A stretch of DNA of 64,000 nucleotides from FACHB-T130 sp042747725 (GCF_042747725.1 NZ_JBHZGO010000115.1:1-64000), one strand, 5' to 3'. Numbered from the stretch's first letter, positions 1 through 9,497 are shown. A program made the numbers and translations. The notes: generated from the sequence alone by a model not told the origin.

Positions 1-112
1 ATCGAAAAACGTTGTGTTACTCGAAGTCAGAAGAAATGCTGAAACACTCTATTAGATTGCTACTTCACTACTTGAAACACCAATCGATACCAGCATTTGC
101 GTAATTCATACT

Positions 113-805
113 TCATTCAGCAACGCCCAATTTTGTTTGGTGGGGATTGTCTTTGAGTAGGGCGCGGGCGATTTCCAGGGTGCGGGGATGGCCCGGAAAT
201 TTCTCAACGGCTTCTTCCCAATATTTCGGTTCTGTCTTCCCCAGCACATATAAAGCTTCGACTGACGCAGTATCTTGAGAATGGTGTTTTAGCAAACCTT
301 CCCAAGCTGCCTTGGCTTTCTTGGTGTTGCCGGTGAGTTCGTAAGCTTGCGCTCGCTTGAGAGCAATCTGTCCGTTTAGGACGCGATATTCAAACTCTAG
401 TCCTTTTAACCGTTCCAGTGCCTTTTCTCCCTGCTTAGAGGCAATCAGATCGCTTGCCAGGAGATAACGGGCGCGGCTGCGGTCGAGGGATCTTGGCCCT
501 GCGGCGATCGCTTCTAGCTGTGATGCTCGCTTTTGTGGGGGTAGCGAGATTAAAGACACAACCGCAGAGTTGTCGTTCTGATTTCCCGACATCAAGAAAC
601 TACCGTACCCATGCATCGGCACCCAGCCAACGACTTTTTCCAGCCAGACGCCATACTTAGTTGGCAACAAGGTTGCTCCCAACAGTATTGCGCTTAGTCC
701 CACACTAGCAGCGATCGCTACTTTGTTTCTCCATCTCGATTGATGGGAGCGGGAAAAACTAAACTGTGACTTTCTCCGGGCAAAAATCGAACGTGACTTC
801 CTCAT
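113..805 (-). pseudogene. Truncated paralogue of soluble lytic transglycosylase (N-terminal part only)
   Basis: This 230-codon frame reads like residues 1 to about 205 of the full transglycosylase at 2255-4483. Shared blocks are QLEAIA, RSRARYLLA-DL, YRVL-ALKRAQAY and HPRTLEI. It has one N-terminal membrane segment (about residues 29-48) and TPR-like helices. It then stops, lacking the rest of the superhelix and the whole catalytic SLT domain. The start is well supported: AGGAGG lies a few bases upstream of the ATG at 805. It may still be translated as a small membrane-anchored TPR protein, but it cannot be a transglycosylase. A pepA fossil lies just beyond its 5' end, so both look like remains of a duplicated slt-pepA locus. 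Confidence 0.75.
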
Positions 806-987
806 GTAACCTCCTTGCGGCGGACATTGCTCTGTCCATCTAGCATTTCCGTAACGCCGATCTAGTTATTCGCTTTTTCCAGATGGAAGACCAAATCGGT
901 CGTATTATTTACAAGCCATCCTTCTAGTAACCGACGGCTCGTTGACTCTCGATCGCTAATGGGTAAAAATACTTTAGAGAAAAAAGA

Positions 988-1195
988 ATGGAAGGAGAGC
1001 GTGACAGACACGCCGCGTTTGCACTTGCGGGAGATCCCCTGGCAATTGGATGATTTAAGGAAGCGATGGAATTGACCAGCATTCTAAATTTGAGCGATGA
1101 GAAGCTCGCGAGTATTTTGCAGTCCCTGATTTGAGAGCCTAATTTTAAAGTTGGTAGCAGTGCCATCATGCGGGTGGGTTCTGGTAGCCCGATTC
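988..1195 (+). pseudogene. Fossil of a second pepA (leucyl aminopeptidase) 5' end
   Basis: Reading the plus strand with one frame change gives a decayed copy of residues 7-72 of the intact PepA at 5787. DTPRL at 1007-1021 matches IDTPRL. After a one-base deletion near 1024, the frame reads AGDPLAIG, stop, FKEAMELTS, LSDEKLASILQSLI, stop, and then GSSAIMRVGSGSPIR. This aligns with PepA WTGDALALGFFEDAVEVT, LDEKFAGTLNELIAE and GSSAVTRVGAGSPVR. Two in-frame stops and a frameshift make it non-functional. Similarity ends near 1195, where an unrelated sequence begins. Confidence 0.8.
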
Positions 1196-1454
1196 GCTGC
1201 CATCATGCTTATGGAACTAAACGATAAACGTTGAAATTAGACAGCTCGTACAAAGCGATCGCTGTTTGTGCCCGATTAATTAAGAAGCACAAGCGCAAAA
1301 CTCTTTGAATTCGCTGGCGGTGTGCCATTTTGCTCCCGCGCTGACTGCTCCATTCAGCAGCCATTGACATGGAACTCTATTTAAACCAGGATAATCGATT
1401 TAAGCGAGCAGCCGAATATAAATGATCCCCGTCAGTAGGCGTCAGAAAGATTAA

Positions 1455-1643
1455 TGAGGACTGAGGACTGAGGACTGAGGACTGAGGACTTGAGGACTGA
1501 GGACTGAGGACTGAGGACTGAGGACTGAGGACTGAGGACTGAGGACTGAGGACTGAGGACTGAGGACTGAGGACTGAGGACTGAGGACTGAGGACTGAGG
1601 ACTGAGGACTGAGGAAGTGAGGACTGAGGAAGTGAGGACTGAG
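1455..1643. repeat. Heptamer tandem array, unit TGAGGAC
   Basis: About 26 nearly perfect copies of the heptamer TGAGGAC run head to tail. One unit has an extra T near 1491, and degenerate TGAGGAA-G units lie at the right end. It matches the class of short tandemly repeated heptanucleotides known from filamentous cyanobacteria. There are no spacers, so it is not a CRISPR array. Confidence 0.95.
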
Positions 1644-1645
1644 TA

Positions 1646-1671
1646 AAGCCCCTACTTAAAAGTATGGGCTT
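1646..1671. repeat. Imperfect hairpin, possible IS200/IS605-type end
   Basis: AAGCCC-C-TACTT pairs with AAGTA-T-GGGCTT across an AA loop, giving an 11-bp stem with one C.T mismatch. A smaller hairpin, AAGCC/GGCTT, lies at 1742-1754. Subterminal hairpins with a mismatch or bulge are characteristic of IS200/IS605 ends. With no tnpA or tnpB nearby, this could be a deletion remnant. The identification is tentative. Confidence 0.35.
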
Positions 1672-1791
1672 GAAACAAGGACATTTTAAGTCTCGCAGTG
1701 CGTGTCTCTACCTAATTTTTTTCTTTCTTCTCCATAGAATCAAGCCAGGGGCTTCAGATTTAGTGTGAATAATGATTAAATCTTTTGTCTA

Positions 1792-1963
<172 letters not shown>

Positions 1964-2163
1964 TCTATGAGAACATCGGTGTTCAAAATTGATTAACACA
2001 AATTTCCGAAAAATTTATATTATCCCCCCACATCTGGGAGAAAATCCCCCAGCAGAGAGTAGACACGCGGCTGTCTAGGTAATAAATGGATAGCCGCATA
2101 TATCACCTGCTAGAAGCTGCCGAGAAACTCTTAAAAATTCTTCAATTTTTTAGGATGCAGGAA

Positions 2164-2248
2164 ACTTCTTGCAAAAATGGCAAAGCCTGACCAGAGCAGG
2201 CTAAAGAAGTTGTATTGCTACACTATTTAAAAGATTTTTGCAAGAAGT
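2164..2248. repeat. Small inverted-repeat element downstream of slt
   Basis: ACTTCTTGCAAAAAT (2164-2178) is perfectly complementary to ATTTTTGCAAGAAGT (2234-2248). The 55-base spacer holds a nested hairpin, AGCCTG/CAGGCT. The unit abuts the slt stop codon at 2255 and could fold as a transcript 3' structure. It may alternatively be a short MITE-like element. Confidence 0.7.
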
Positions 2249-2254
2249 CTTTAG

Positions 2255-4483
2255 TTAATTTTTGAGTGCAGTCGGCTGACCATCCGAATATTTAGCGACC
2301 AACTGGGCAACCTGTGGATTGTACAACCTGAGGTAATTCCAGTAGTTTCCAAAAACCTGCCTGACGTAGCCTTTAGTTTCCTCAAAGGGAATTTCTTCGA
2401 CAAATTCATCTGGATCGATAGACGGCCCTTTTTCTTTTAGCCATTTCGATACATTACCGGGACCCGCATTGTAACTGGCAACGGCTAACAAGGAATTATT
2501 GTTGTATTCCTTGTGGGTATAATCCAAAAACCAGGTGCCCAGCTTCACGTTATCGTTGGGATTTTCGGTGTTAAATTGCTTGACGCCAATTTTATCCGCC
2601 ACCCATTTGCCGGTTCCGGGCATTACCTGCATTAAGCCAACTGCACCCGCAACCGAACGAATTTTTGGCTCAAATCGGGACTCTTGCCGAATCAGGGCGG
2701 TGACAAGCAGGGGATTGAGCTGGCGCTGTTGCGACCAGTTTTCGATAATTTCCAAGAACGGGAACGGATACAAGGTGTGCCAGTAAACGGGTTGTTTGCG
2801 GATTGTTTTGTATTCAGCTTGCTCTTCGGGTGTTTCTCGGTCTTCCAGAGTAGAAACCAGATTCATTCCTTTGAGGTGGTTGCCCAATCCCACCTGCATG
2901 ATGCCGTTGGTAAATTGTTCGGCAACGGTTGGCTGCATCCGGTTCTGAAATTCTGCCTGCCAGAGCGTCCAAGCATCCCATTTTTGACCGAGCTGGTACA
3001 ATTCCTTCAACGTTTCAGACCCGGCAGGTAGGATGGGATGCTCGACGGGTCGCACCACTTGCGGGGACAATTGACGCATGGTGGTAAAGTCTCCGACGTC
3101 CCAGCCCAACAAGACGGCAGATCGCCACGCATAGTAAGACTGGGGGTATTTCGCCAGGACGTGTTCGTAAGCGGCTTTCGCATCCTGCTGACGCCCTAGT
3201 TTGGCGGCCCATTTGCCGACCCAAAAGCCAGCTCTGGGAGCCAAAATATGATCGGGGTTTTGGTTGGCGATTGGCTGCGCCCATTGCCAAGCCCCTAAGA
3301 AATCCCCTAGCGTCGCTTTGGCTTGGGCGACTTTCCAGCGGTATTCTGCGGCGACATCGGAATTGCCATATTTAGTCAGTAGCAATTGACGAGCTTCAGC
3401 GGCTGATTTGTCGCTGTTGAGACGATCGAGGATTTCGGCTTTGGCGAGGAGTGCCTCACCGGCTTCGTCGGGAAATTTGCTGATGACGAGGTCGAGATAG
3501 GCGATCGCTTCTGGTGGCTGCGATGATAAAGAAGCCAGACGCCTCAAAGCTAGTCCGGTTTCTTTGGCATCGGGAAATTGCTTAATCATCTGTTGATAAG
3601 CAATTTTAGCTTCGGTTCGTTTGTCGCCGAGATGGAGTCCGCGCCCAATGCGGTAGGCGTGGAGGGAGGTGCGGGGGGCTTTGGCGTAGGCTTGTCCGGC
3701 TTTGCGGTACTGACGGTTTTCCCAGTAGCTATAAGCGATCGCTTGCCAATCTTCTGGCTTGAGCAGCGCTGTGCCTTTCTGCTTGAGTGCCGCTTCATGC
3801 AAAGTCACCAGCCGATCCAGAATTGGGAGAATGCCGGGGTCGTCTGGGGCGTTTTTGGCTAAATGTAAGAGCAATCTGGGTTGATTGGGATTCTTACTCA
3901 GGGAAGAACGCACAATTTCCAGGGTGCGGGGATGGCTTTTGAACTGAGCGATCGCTTGTTCTCTGTACTTGGGATTCTTTTGCCCCAGCACAAACAACGC
4001 TTCTGCAGCGACGGGATTATCAGGATAACTTTCGAGCAAATTCTGCCAAGCTGCTGTGGCTTTTGCTTTGTCCCCGGCAAGTTGGTAAGCTTGGGCGCGT
4101 TTCAGGGCAACGTAAGGAGCAAGAACCCGATAGTCTGCCTCCAATCCTTCCAAAGACCTGAGGGCAACTTTAGGCTGTTGTTGCATCAAATCTGTAGCCA
4201 ACAGATAGCGGGCGCGGCTGCGTTCTGGGGATGGGGTGCCATTGGCGATCGCTTCTAGTTGTGCGACCCGCTGTGCCGCCGGTAGCGACGCCAATGGCAA
4301 AACAGAAGTCGTGGATTGACTCCCCTGGCTCAAGAGGGTTTTATCGGGGGACTGACTGTTCAGTGTTAATTTCTCCAGCCAACTGGTCAATTGCGGGACT
4401 GACAGCGTTGCCCCAGCGACTAGCGCCAGTAGCCCTGCTCCAACACTCAGCAAAATTTTATTTTTCTGTGCAAGCTTTAGCAT
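2255..4483 (-). CDS. slt: Soluble lytic murein transglycosylase
   Basis: This exolytic enzyme cleaves peptidoglycan glycan strands to 1,6-anhydromuramyl products in the periplasm. The 742-residue protein has an N-terminal membrane/signal segment (about 9-28), a long helical TPR-like superhelix (about 70-570), and a C-terminal Slt70-type catalytic domain. The domain shows ALIRQESRFEPK, whose Glu near residue 600 is the expected general acid, followed by GAVGLMQVMPGT and ASYNAGPGNVSKW. Its length and layout fit the cyanobacterial Slt family. A methyltransferase lies 42 bp upstream on the same strand. The 5' third is duplicated in the truncated frame at 113-805. Confidence 0.93.
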   Translation of the reverse strand: MLKLAQKNKILLSVGAGLLALVAGATLSVPQLTSWLEKLTLNSQSPDKTLLSQGSQSTTSVLPLASLPAAQRVAQLEAIANGTPSPERSRARYLLATDLMQQQPKVALRSLEGLEADYRVLAPYVALKRAQAYQLAGDKAKATAAWQNLLESYPDNPVAAEALFVLGQKNPKYREQAIAQFKSHPRTLEIVRSSLSKNPNQPRLLLHLAKNAPDDPGILPILDRLVTLHEAALKQKGTALLKPEDWQAIAYSYWENRQYRKAGQAYAKAPRTSLHAYRIGRGLHLGDKRTEAKIAYQQMIKQFPDAKETGLALRRLASLSSQPPEAIAYLDLVISKFPDEAGEALLAKAEILDRLNSDKSAAEARQLLLTKYGNSDVAAEYRWKVAQAKATLGDFLGAWQWAQPIANQNPDHILAPRAGFWVGKWAAKLGRQQDAKAAYEHVLAKYPQSYYAWRSAVLLGWDVGDFTTMRQLSPQVVRPVEHPILPAGSETLKELYQLGQKWDAWTLWQAEFQNRMQPTVAEQFTNGIMQVGLGNHLKGMNLVSTLEDRETPEEQAEYKTIRKQPVYWHTLYPFPFLEIIENWSQQRQLNPLLVTALIRQESRFEPKIRSVAGAVGLMQVMPGTGKWVADKIGVKQFNTENPNDNVKLGTWFLDYTHKEYNNNSLLAVASYNAGPGNVSKWLKEKGPSIDPDEFVEEIPFEETKGYVRQVFGNYWNYLRLYNPQVAQLVAKYSDGQPTALKN

Positions 4484-4525
4484 CGATCCTTACCAACCCC
4501 AAAAGGGCAACAACCTTGTATTCCG

Positions 4526-5632
4526 TTAGCACCGTCTACAGAGAATCCAACGCAACTCCATCGGAGGGGTTTCTTGAATGGGAAACAAGTCACGTCCGCT
4601 CGTCCAGGATACAAACCAATTGGTCGGGGGCCATGCCTCTTGCGGAAGGTGAGTGCGCTCATAGTCAAGCACAGACTCATCCGACAGCATTTCCAGAGGT
4701 AAGTCCTCCATCGCTAGCTTCAGCTCCGATCGCGTCATGATATACGATCCTGCTACCTGTGACATTTCCCGCACCCGATCGTTCGGCTCATATCCATCCA
4801 CAGCTAGAAAGACGTTGAACAACAACAGACCGCCACCTTGGATAACATCGCACATTTTCGCCAGGAGTAAGCGGACTTGATCGTTATCCCGAAAGTGAGA
4901 AACCACTTCCGCCACAATTACTAATTTGTAATGAGCGGGTCGCATTCTCACGAGGGGGTCGAGGATATCACCCTGAATGACTCGAATCGGTAAATTTTCC
5001 GCAATTGCCGCATTTAACAATTGTTCCGCCAAACCGGGAGTCAGTTCTAAGGCATCAACCGGATGACCTTTTTGAGCCAAGGGAAGGCTATTGCGACCCG
5101 TTCCCGCTCCCACATCAAGAATGGGGTTCCGAGCCGGATCTCCCAATTCAGCAGCCGTTGCCATTACTTTCGCGTCTGGGTGGCTGCCAAATAGGGGCGG
5201 CTCTCGGTTCTGAATCCACTGCTGGTACTGCTGGGCAACCGATAAAATCGTGGTTGAGACGTTACAGTTGAGGCTATTTGAGGAAGCGGGATCGGGTTCG
5301 TATTGAATGACTAATCGAGCATGAGGAGAAGCCAGAAAACCTTCTTGAATCTTAGATGCAATCAGATCGCGCAATTTTTGCAGCTCTTCGGGAGAGAGTT
5401 GGCGACCAATCGCCTCAAACAGCCGCTCCAGCCGATTGAGTGCATAATCTAGCATTGATGGCACGCATGGCATCGTCAGTTCGCCACGGGCAGAGGAATG
5501 ATGATTAAACTGTCTCTGGAGATTCTTCTGTAGCAGGCTCGGATCGAGGCTTGCTGCCAACTGGTTGCTAGGAACTGGCGCATTGGATGGCGACGAAAGA
5601 GGTTGGGGTTCTCTCTTAGCTTTGGAAACCAT
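4526..5632 (-). CDS. Class I SAM-dependent methyltransferase
   Basis: The 368-residue protein has a Rossmann SAM-binding core in its middle. Motif I is LDVGAGTGRNSLPLAQKGH, followed by VDALELTPGLAEQLL and VIQGDILDPL, then an LVIVAEVVSHF acidic-loop region. The first 130 residues form a separate, less conserved helical domain, so the substrate cannot be read from the sequence. A TTG at 5635 is in frame, but the ATG at 5632 is the likelier start. It is co-oriented with slt and divergent from pepA. Confidence 0.82.
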   Translation of the reverse strand: MVSKAKREPQPLSSPSNAPVPSNQLAASLDPSLLQKNLQRQFNHHSSARGELTMPCVPSMLDYALNRLERLFEAIGRQLSPEELQKLRDLIASKIQEGFLASPHARLVIQYEPDPASSNSLNCNVSTTILSVAQQYQQWIQNREPPLFGSHPDAKVMATAAELGDPARNPILDVGAGTGRNSLPLAQKGHPVDALELTPGLAEQLLNAAIAENLPIRVIQGDILDPLVRMRPAHYKLVIVAEVVSHFRDNDQVRLLLAKMCDVIQGGGLLLFNVFLAVDGYEPNDRVREMSQVAGSYIMTRSELKLAMEDLPLEMLSDESVLDYERTHLPQEAWPPTNWFVSWTSGRDLFPIQETPPMELRWILCRRC

Positions 5633-5786
5633 CAATCCGCTCCTAAGTCCATTGGATGATTCGCAAAAAGTGCATTCCTATAAAGTGTATCTACAGGGGA
5701 CAAGTTACGCGGGTGGGCGGACAGGTCTTGTTGATGATTTTTTGAGCAATACTGTTACAGGTAGTGCTTTAAGGTAAGAGCCGGGG

Positions 5787-7262
5787 ATGGATATTCGAGC
5801 GATTGATACGCCACGTTTGGACTGGACTGGGGACGCTCTCGCCCTTGGGTTTTTTGAGGACGCGGTGGAGGTGACAGACGATTTAGCGGCGCTGGATGAG
5901 AAGTTTGCCGGTACGCTGAACGAACTGATTGCAGAAACTGAATTTAAGGGAAAAGAAGGGAGTAGTGCTGTCACCCGCGTGGGTGCGGGTAGCCCAGTTC
6001 GGAAAATTATTCTGGTAGGACTGGGGAAAGCAGACGCTTTTAAACCGGATACTCTGCGGCGAATCGGTGCAGCGATCGCTCGGTTAGCGAAGAAGGAAAA
6101 GAGCAAAACTCTGGGGATTAGTCTGCCGGTGTGGAATCATGCCCCCGATGCAACGACTGGGGCGATCGCGGAAGGGATACTGCTGGCTCTTCATCAGGAT
6201 AATCGCTTTAAGTCAGAACCGGAGGATAAGGAGCCACAGCTAGAGCGGGTGGATTTACTGGGATTGGCAGGTCAGGAAGAAGCCATTACTCGCGCTCAAT
6301 CCCTATGTTCGGGCGTGATTCTGGCGCGGGAACTGGTTGCTGCACCGCCGAATGAATGCACTCCCATGACGATGGCCGAAACTGCACAAGCGATCGCTTC
6401 TAACCACAACCTCCAGTTAGAAATTCTGGAACAAGAAGAGTGCGAAAAATTGGGCATGGGTGCGTTCTTGGGTGTTGCCAAAGCTTCCGAGATGCCGCCT
6501 AAGTTTATCCATCTCACCTACAAGCCGGAAGGCACTCCCCGCCGTAAATTGGCAATCATTGGTAAGGGTCTGACTTTCGATTCTGGCGGTCTAAACATTA
6601 AAGGCGCGGGTAGCGGCATCGAAACCATGAAGATGGACATGGGGGGTGCTGCGGCTACCCTAGGTGCGGCGAAGGCGATTGGTCAACTCAAACCAGATGT
6701 CGAAGTTCACTTTATCTCAGCGGTTACTGAGAATATGATCAGCGGTGGCGCTATGCACCCAGGCGACATCCTCAAGGCATCCAACGGCAAAACGATTGAA
6801 GTGAACAACACTGATGCGGAAGGTCGATTGACTTTAGCAGATGCGCTGGTATTTGCCGAAAAGCTCGGCGTTGATGCCATTGTCGATTTAGCCACGCTGA
6901 CGGGTGCTTGCGTAATTGCCCTAGGCGATGATATTGCGGGGTTGTTTACCCCCAATGACACAGTTGCTCAAGAGTTGCTGCAAGCATCGGAAAAGGCAGG
7001 TGAAAAGCTATGGCGGATGCCGATGGAAGAGAAATACTTTGAAGGCATCAAGTCCCCCATTGCCGATCTGAAAAATACGGGACCTCGTCCGGGTGGTTCG
7101 ATTACGGCTGCCCTCTTTTTGAAGCAGTTTATCCAAGAGACTCCTTGGGCGCACCTCGACATCGCCGGTCCCGTCTGGACGGATAAAGAGAACGGGGTCA
7201 ACAATTCCGGTGCTACGGGTTACGGTGTCCGCACCCTAGTCAACTGGGTACTGAGCAACTGA
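5787..7262 (+). CDS. pepA: Leucyl aminopeptidase (M17 family)
   Basis: This cytosolic di-metal aminopeptidase removes N-terminal residues such as Leu from peptides. The 491 residues match the family length. The C-terminal catalytic domain shows GKGLTFDSGGLNIK and the signature NTDAEGRLTLADAL, which supply metal ligands and the catalytic Arg. KMDMGGAAATLGA is also typical. The N-terminal domain (1-160) is the variable M17 regulatory domain. It is divergent from the methyltransferase. A 9-bp-stem hairpin followed by TTTT lies downstream. A fossil of its first 72 codons occurs at 988-1195. Confidence 0.95.
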   Translation: MDIRAIDTPRLDWTGDALALGFFEDAVEVTDDLAALDEKFAGTLNELIAETEFKGKEGSSAVTRVGAGSPVRKIILVGLGKADAFKPDTLRRIGAAIARLAKKEKSKTLGISLPVWNHAPDATTGAIAEGILLALHQDNRFKSEPEDKEPQLERVDLLGLAGQEEAITRAQSLCSGVILARELVAAPPNECTPMTMAETAQAIASNHNLQLEILEQEECEKLGMGAFLGVAKASEMPPKFIHLTYKPEGTPRRKLAIIGKGLTFDSGGLNIKGAGSGIETMKMDMGGAAATLGAAKAIGQLKPDVEVHFISAVTENMISGGAMHPGDILKASNGKTIEVNNTDAEGRLTLADALVFAEKLGVDAIVDLATLTGACVIALGDDIAGLFTPNDTVAQELLQASEKAGEKLWRMPMEEKYFEGIKSPIADLKNTGPRPGGSITAALFLKQFIQETPWAHLDIAGPVWTDKENGVNNSGATGYGVRTLVNWVLSN

Positions 7263-7323
7263 ATCTCAGATGCAAATTACCCATGATCAAGGGCTTTGTA
7301 ATGGGTAATCGTCAGTCGTCTTA

Positions 7324-7356
7324 GGGACACAGACATTGCCTGTGTCCCGACTTTTC
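7324..7356 (+). terminator. Probable terminator after pepA
   Basis: GGGACACAG (7324-7332) pairs perfectly with CTGTGTCCC (7340-7348) across a 7-base loop, followed by GACTTTTCC. The T-run is short. It lies 62 bp after the pepA stop and just before a convergent small gene, so it could serve both directions. Confidence 0.55.
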
Positions 7357-7368
7357 CTCAATCACCCA

Positions 7369-7557
7369 TTAATTACCGTCTTTTGTTTTTTGCTTTTCAC
7401 CCTCAACAGCTTGTTGAACGCCAGGGCTATCGAGAATCTCTTTTGCCATATTCATAAATTTTAGGCTGTCTGGATGAACAGTGCGCCTGAGCTGCGGCAC
7501 TGGTTCTGGCGGTGACTGAGATTGTTCTGGTGTAAATTTGTGGTCTTCTGAATTCAT
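7369..7557 (-). CDS. Small hypothetical protein
   Basis: This 62-residue frame starts at the ATG at 7557; a TTG at 7584 would add nine residues. The product is hydrophilic and charged, with a Pro/Gln/Glu-rich N-terminal half and an amphipathic stretch, SLKFMNMAKEILDSPGVQQA. I see no signal peptide, membrane segment or known domain, and no clear Shine-Dalgarno sequence. It is convergent with pepA. I do not recognise the family. Confidence 0.45.
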   Translation of the reverse strand: MNSEDHKFTPEQSQSPPEPVPQLRRTVHPDSLKFMNMAKEILDSPGVQQAVEGEKQKTKDGN

Positions 7558-8450
7558 CAAATACTTGCGCGACCTACACCCCAATTTGTTCGGGATTGAG
7601 AACTGAGTGAAGCATGAGAACGCTCAACACTCAGCACATTTTGAGGGGAGAAGCCGCACCCTCCAACTCAAAGACATTAAGCATTTGCTTTTCCAAATAT
7701 TTTAACGGAACGAGCGTAATTTAGGTCGTGCCTCGCGCAAGTGTGAAGTAGACAAGTTGCCTTGTACCACGTCTAGGAATTCGCAAATTTCTGCCGCACG
7801 CTTGGGGTGATGCACATTACCTACTAAGCCCGATTGGAGCTAGCCCGCATCCTCACTGCCAAACTCCTCACTGCCAGACTATGGCTGCGGGCTAGCTCCA
7901 AAACCACGAGAATTTAGGCAATTTATCCGCCCTATTGCCATTGTGGAGTATACGAGTATCCCAAAACCCTCGATTGCCGAATCCTACTTATGTCCTATGA
8001 CTGATGATATTATTTACCTATCTTTTTAAAATCTTGGGTGAAGATAAGAGACGTTTTTATAACCATTCTAATCTAACTTTATCTAAACTTCACAAAAGTT
8101 CCTGCAAAACCCGGCAATTTTAAAGATTAAGTAAAGATACTTGCCCTTGCATAGATGAGTTCGTAAGTATTGGGTAAAATTTTATGAATATTTAATAAAG
8201 TTCTCAGTAAAAATCTTGAGCAAATGCTGTAGATTTAACCAAGGAAACTGAGGTTGACTGCTGAGAGCGATCGCTCCGCTGTCAGTCTACTCAAGTAGGA
8301 TGACGGAGAAGATTCAGAGGCATCCTAAGACGCTCGACGTACCCCCAAGCAATTCGGCGGCAAGCGCCAGGGCGGTAGGTAGAGTTACCAATCTGCATCA
8401 TTACTAACACAACATCGGCATCTATCTACTCAAAAAACCGGTCAAAACTT
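7558..8450. other. Long intergenic leader of the glycan cluster
   Basis: About 890 bp without a gene. It holds the inverted-repeat element at 7834-7901. An AT-rich stretch (about 7990-8230) probably carries promoters for the glycosyltransferase genes. An imperfect palindrome centred on a HIP1 site lies near 8254-8295. I could not assign specific -35/-10 boxes with confidence. Confidence 0.5.
7834..7901. repeat. Inverted repeat enclosing a direct repeat
   Basis: TTGGAGCTAGCCCGCA (7834-7849) is perfectly inverted at 7886-7901. The loop carries TCCTCACTGCCA twice (7850-7861 and 7865-7876). This is a compact 68-bp element with no coding content. Confidence 0.8.
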
Positions 8451-9497
8451 ATGGTTGACGTTACAGTAGCCATTCCCACCTTTAATAGTGAAAAGCGTTT
8501 ACCCGAAGTTCTCGATCGACTCAGAGAGCAGATCAACACCGAACACTTTTCGTGGGAAATTCTTGTTGTTGATAACAACAGCACCGACAAGACAGCAAAA
8601 ATTGTTCGAGAGTATCAAGCCAACTGGTCAGAAATTGCTCCGTTATACTACACGTTGGAAGTTGAGCAGGGAGCAGCATTTGCGCGACAACGGGCTGTTG
8701 AAGAAGCCAGAGGCACTTTAATTGGCTTTTTAGATGATGACAACCTACCTGACTCTAACTGGGTTGCCGCTGCTTATGCCTTCGGTCAAGCGCATCCAGA
8801 AGCGGGTGCATACGGTAGCCAAATCCACGGAAATTTTGAAGTCGAGCCACCTGAGAATTTTAAAAAAATCGCTTGTTTCTTGGCATTAGTGGATCGAGGC
8901 GCGGACGCCAGCCGCTACGAACCGCGCCAGAAGATCCTGCCTCCAGGGGCAGGATTAGTGGTTCGCAGACAAGCTTGGCTGGAGAACGTTCCCAAGCGCC
9001 TCGTCCTCAATCACAAGGGGAGAGAAGCTAAGTTAGCCAGTGAAGATTTGGAAGCCACATTGCATATTCAGCGGACGGGTTGGGAAATCTGGTATAATCC
9101 CGAAATGCGTGTTTACCATCAAATTCCCCGTTGGCGATTGGAAAAAGATTACCTGATTTCTGTCGTGCGTTGCGTGGGTTTAAGTCGGTATCACATTCGG
9201 ATGCTCGGTCTTAAGAACTGGCAAAGACCTATAGCTTTTCCAGCTTACCTGCTCAACGATCTCCGCAGGCTGATGCTTCACCTGATTAAATATCGAGGAG
9301 AGAGCCAAATAGACTTGATTGCGGCTTGCGAGCGGGAACTACTGTTATCTAGCTTGATTAGTCCTTTTTTCCTTTTAAAAAATAAATACTTAGAAATTGG
9401 GCAAGCTAAAATATTTGGCTTGAGAGAAGACATTAATTCCTTGCCAGGACTTGGTAGATCAAAAAGTATCTACTGCCCCATAAGTAAGCAAGGTTAA
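8451..9497 (+). CDS. GT2 glycosyltransferase, HpsE-like (hormogonium polysaccharide)
   Basis: The 348-residue protein has a GT-A fold that opens with VTVAIPTFNSEKRLPEVLD. It shows EILVVDNNSTDKTA, the nucleotide-binding loop, then GFLDDDNLPDSNW, the DXD-like metal site, and a C-terminal helical part. The pattern resembles the HpsE family needed for the secreted polysaccharide that supports hormogonium gliding; this is recognised from memory and not searched. It is cytoplasmic and probably adds a sugar to a lipid-linked or nascent glycan. A close paralogue follows about 100 bp downstream, so it is a tandem duplicate. A long AT-rich leader lies upstream. Confidence 0.8.
   Translation: MVDVTVAIPTFNSEKRLPEVLDRLREQINTEHFSWEILVVDNNSTDKTAKIVREYQANWSEIAPLYYTLEVEQGAAFARQRAVEEARGTLIGFLDDDNLPDSNWVAAAYAFGQAHPEAGAYGSQIHGNFEVEPPENFKKIACFLALVDRGADASRYEPRQKILPPGAGLVVRRQAWLENVPKRLVLNHKGREAKLASEDLEATLHIQRTGWEIWYNPEMRVYHQIPRWRLEKDYLISVVRCVGLSRYHIRMLGLKNWQRPIAFPAYLLNDLRRLMLHLIKYRGESQIDLIAACERELLLSSLISPFFLLKNKYLEIGQAKIFGLREDINSLPGLGRSKSIYCPISKQG

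Noticed and set aside
924..1169. 81-codon minus-strand frame in the slt spacer
   Set aside because: It is antisense to the pepA fossil, has no ribosome-binding site or recognisable domain, and its residues reflect the complement of the decayed gene.
3015..3290. Minus-strand alternative frame inside slt
   Set aside because: It is a shadow of the real slt frame and contributes no recognisable protein.
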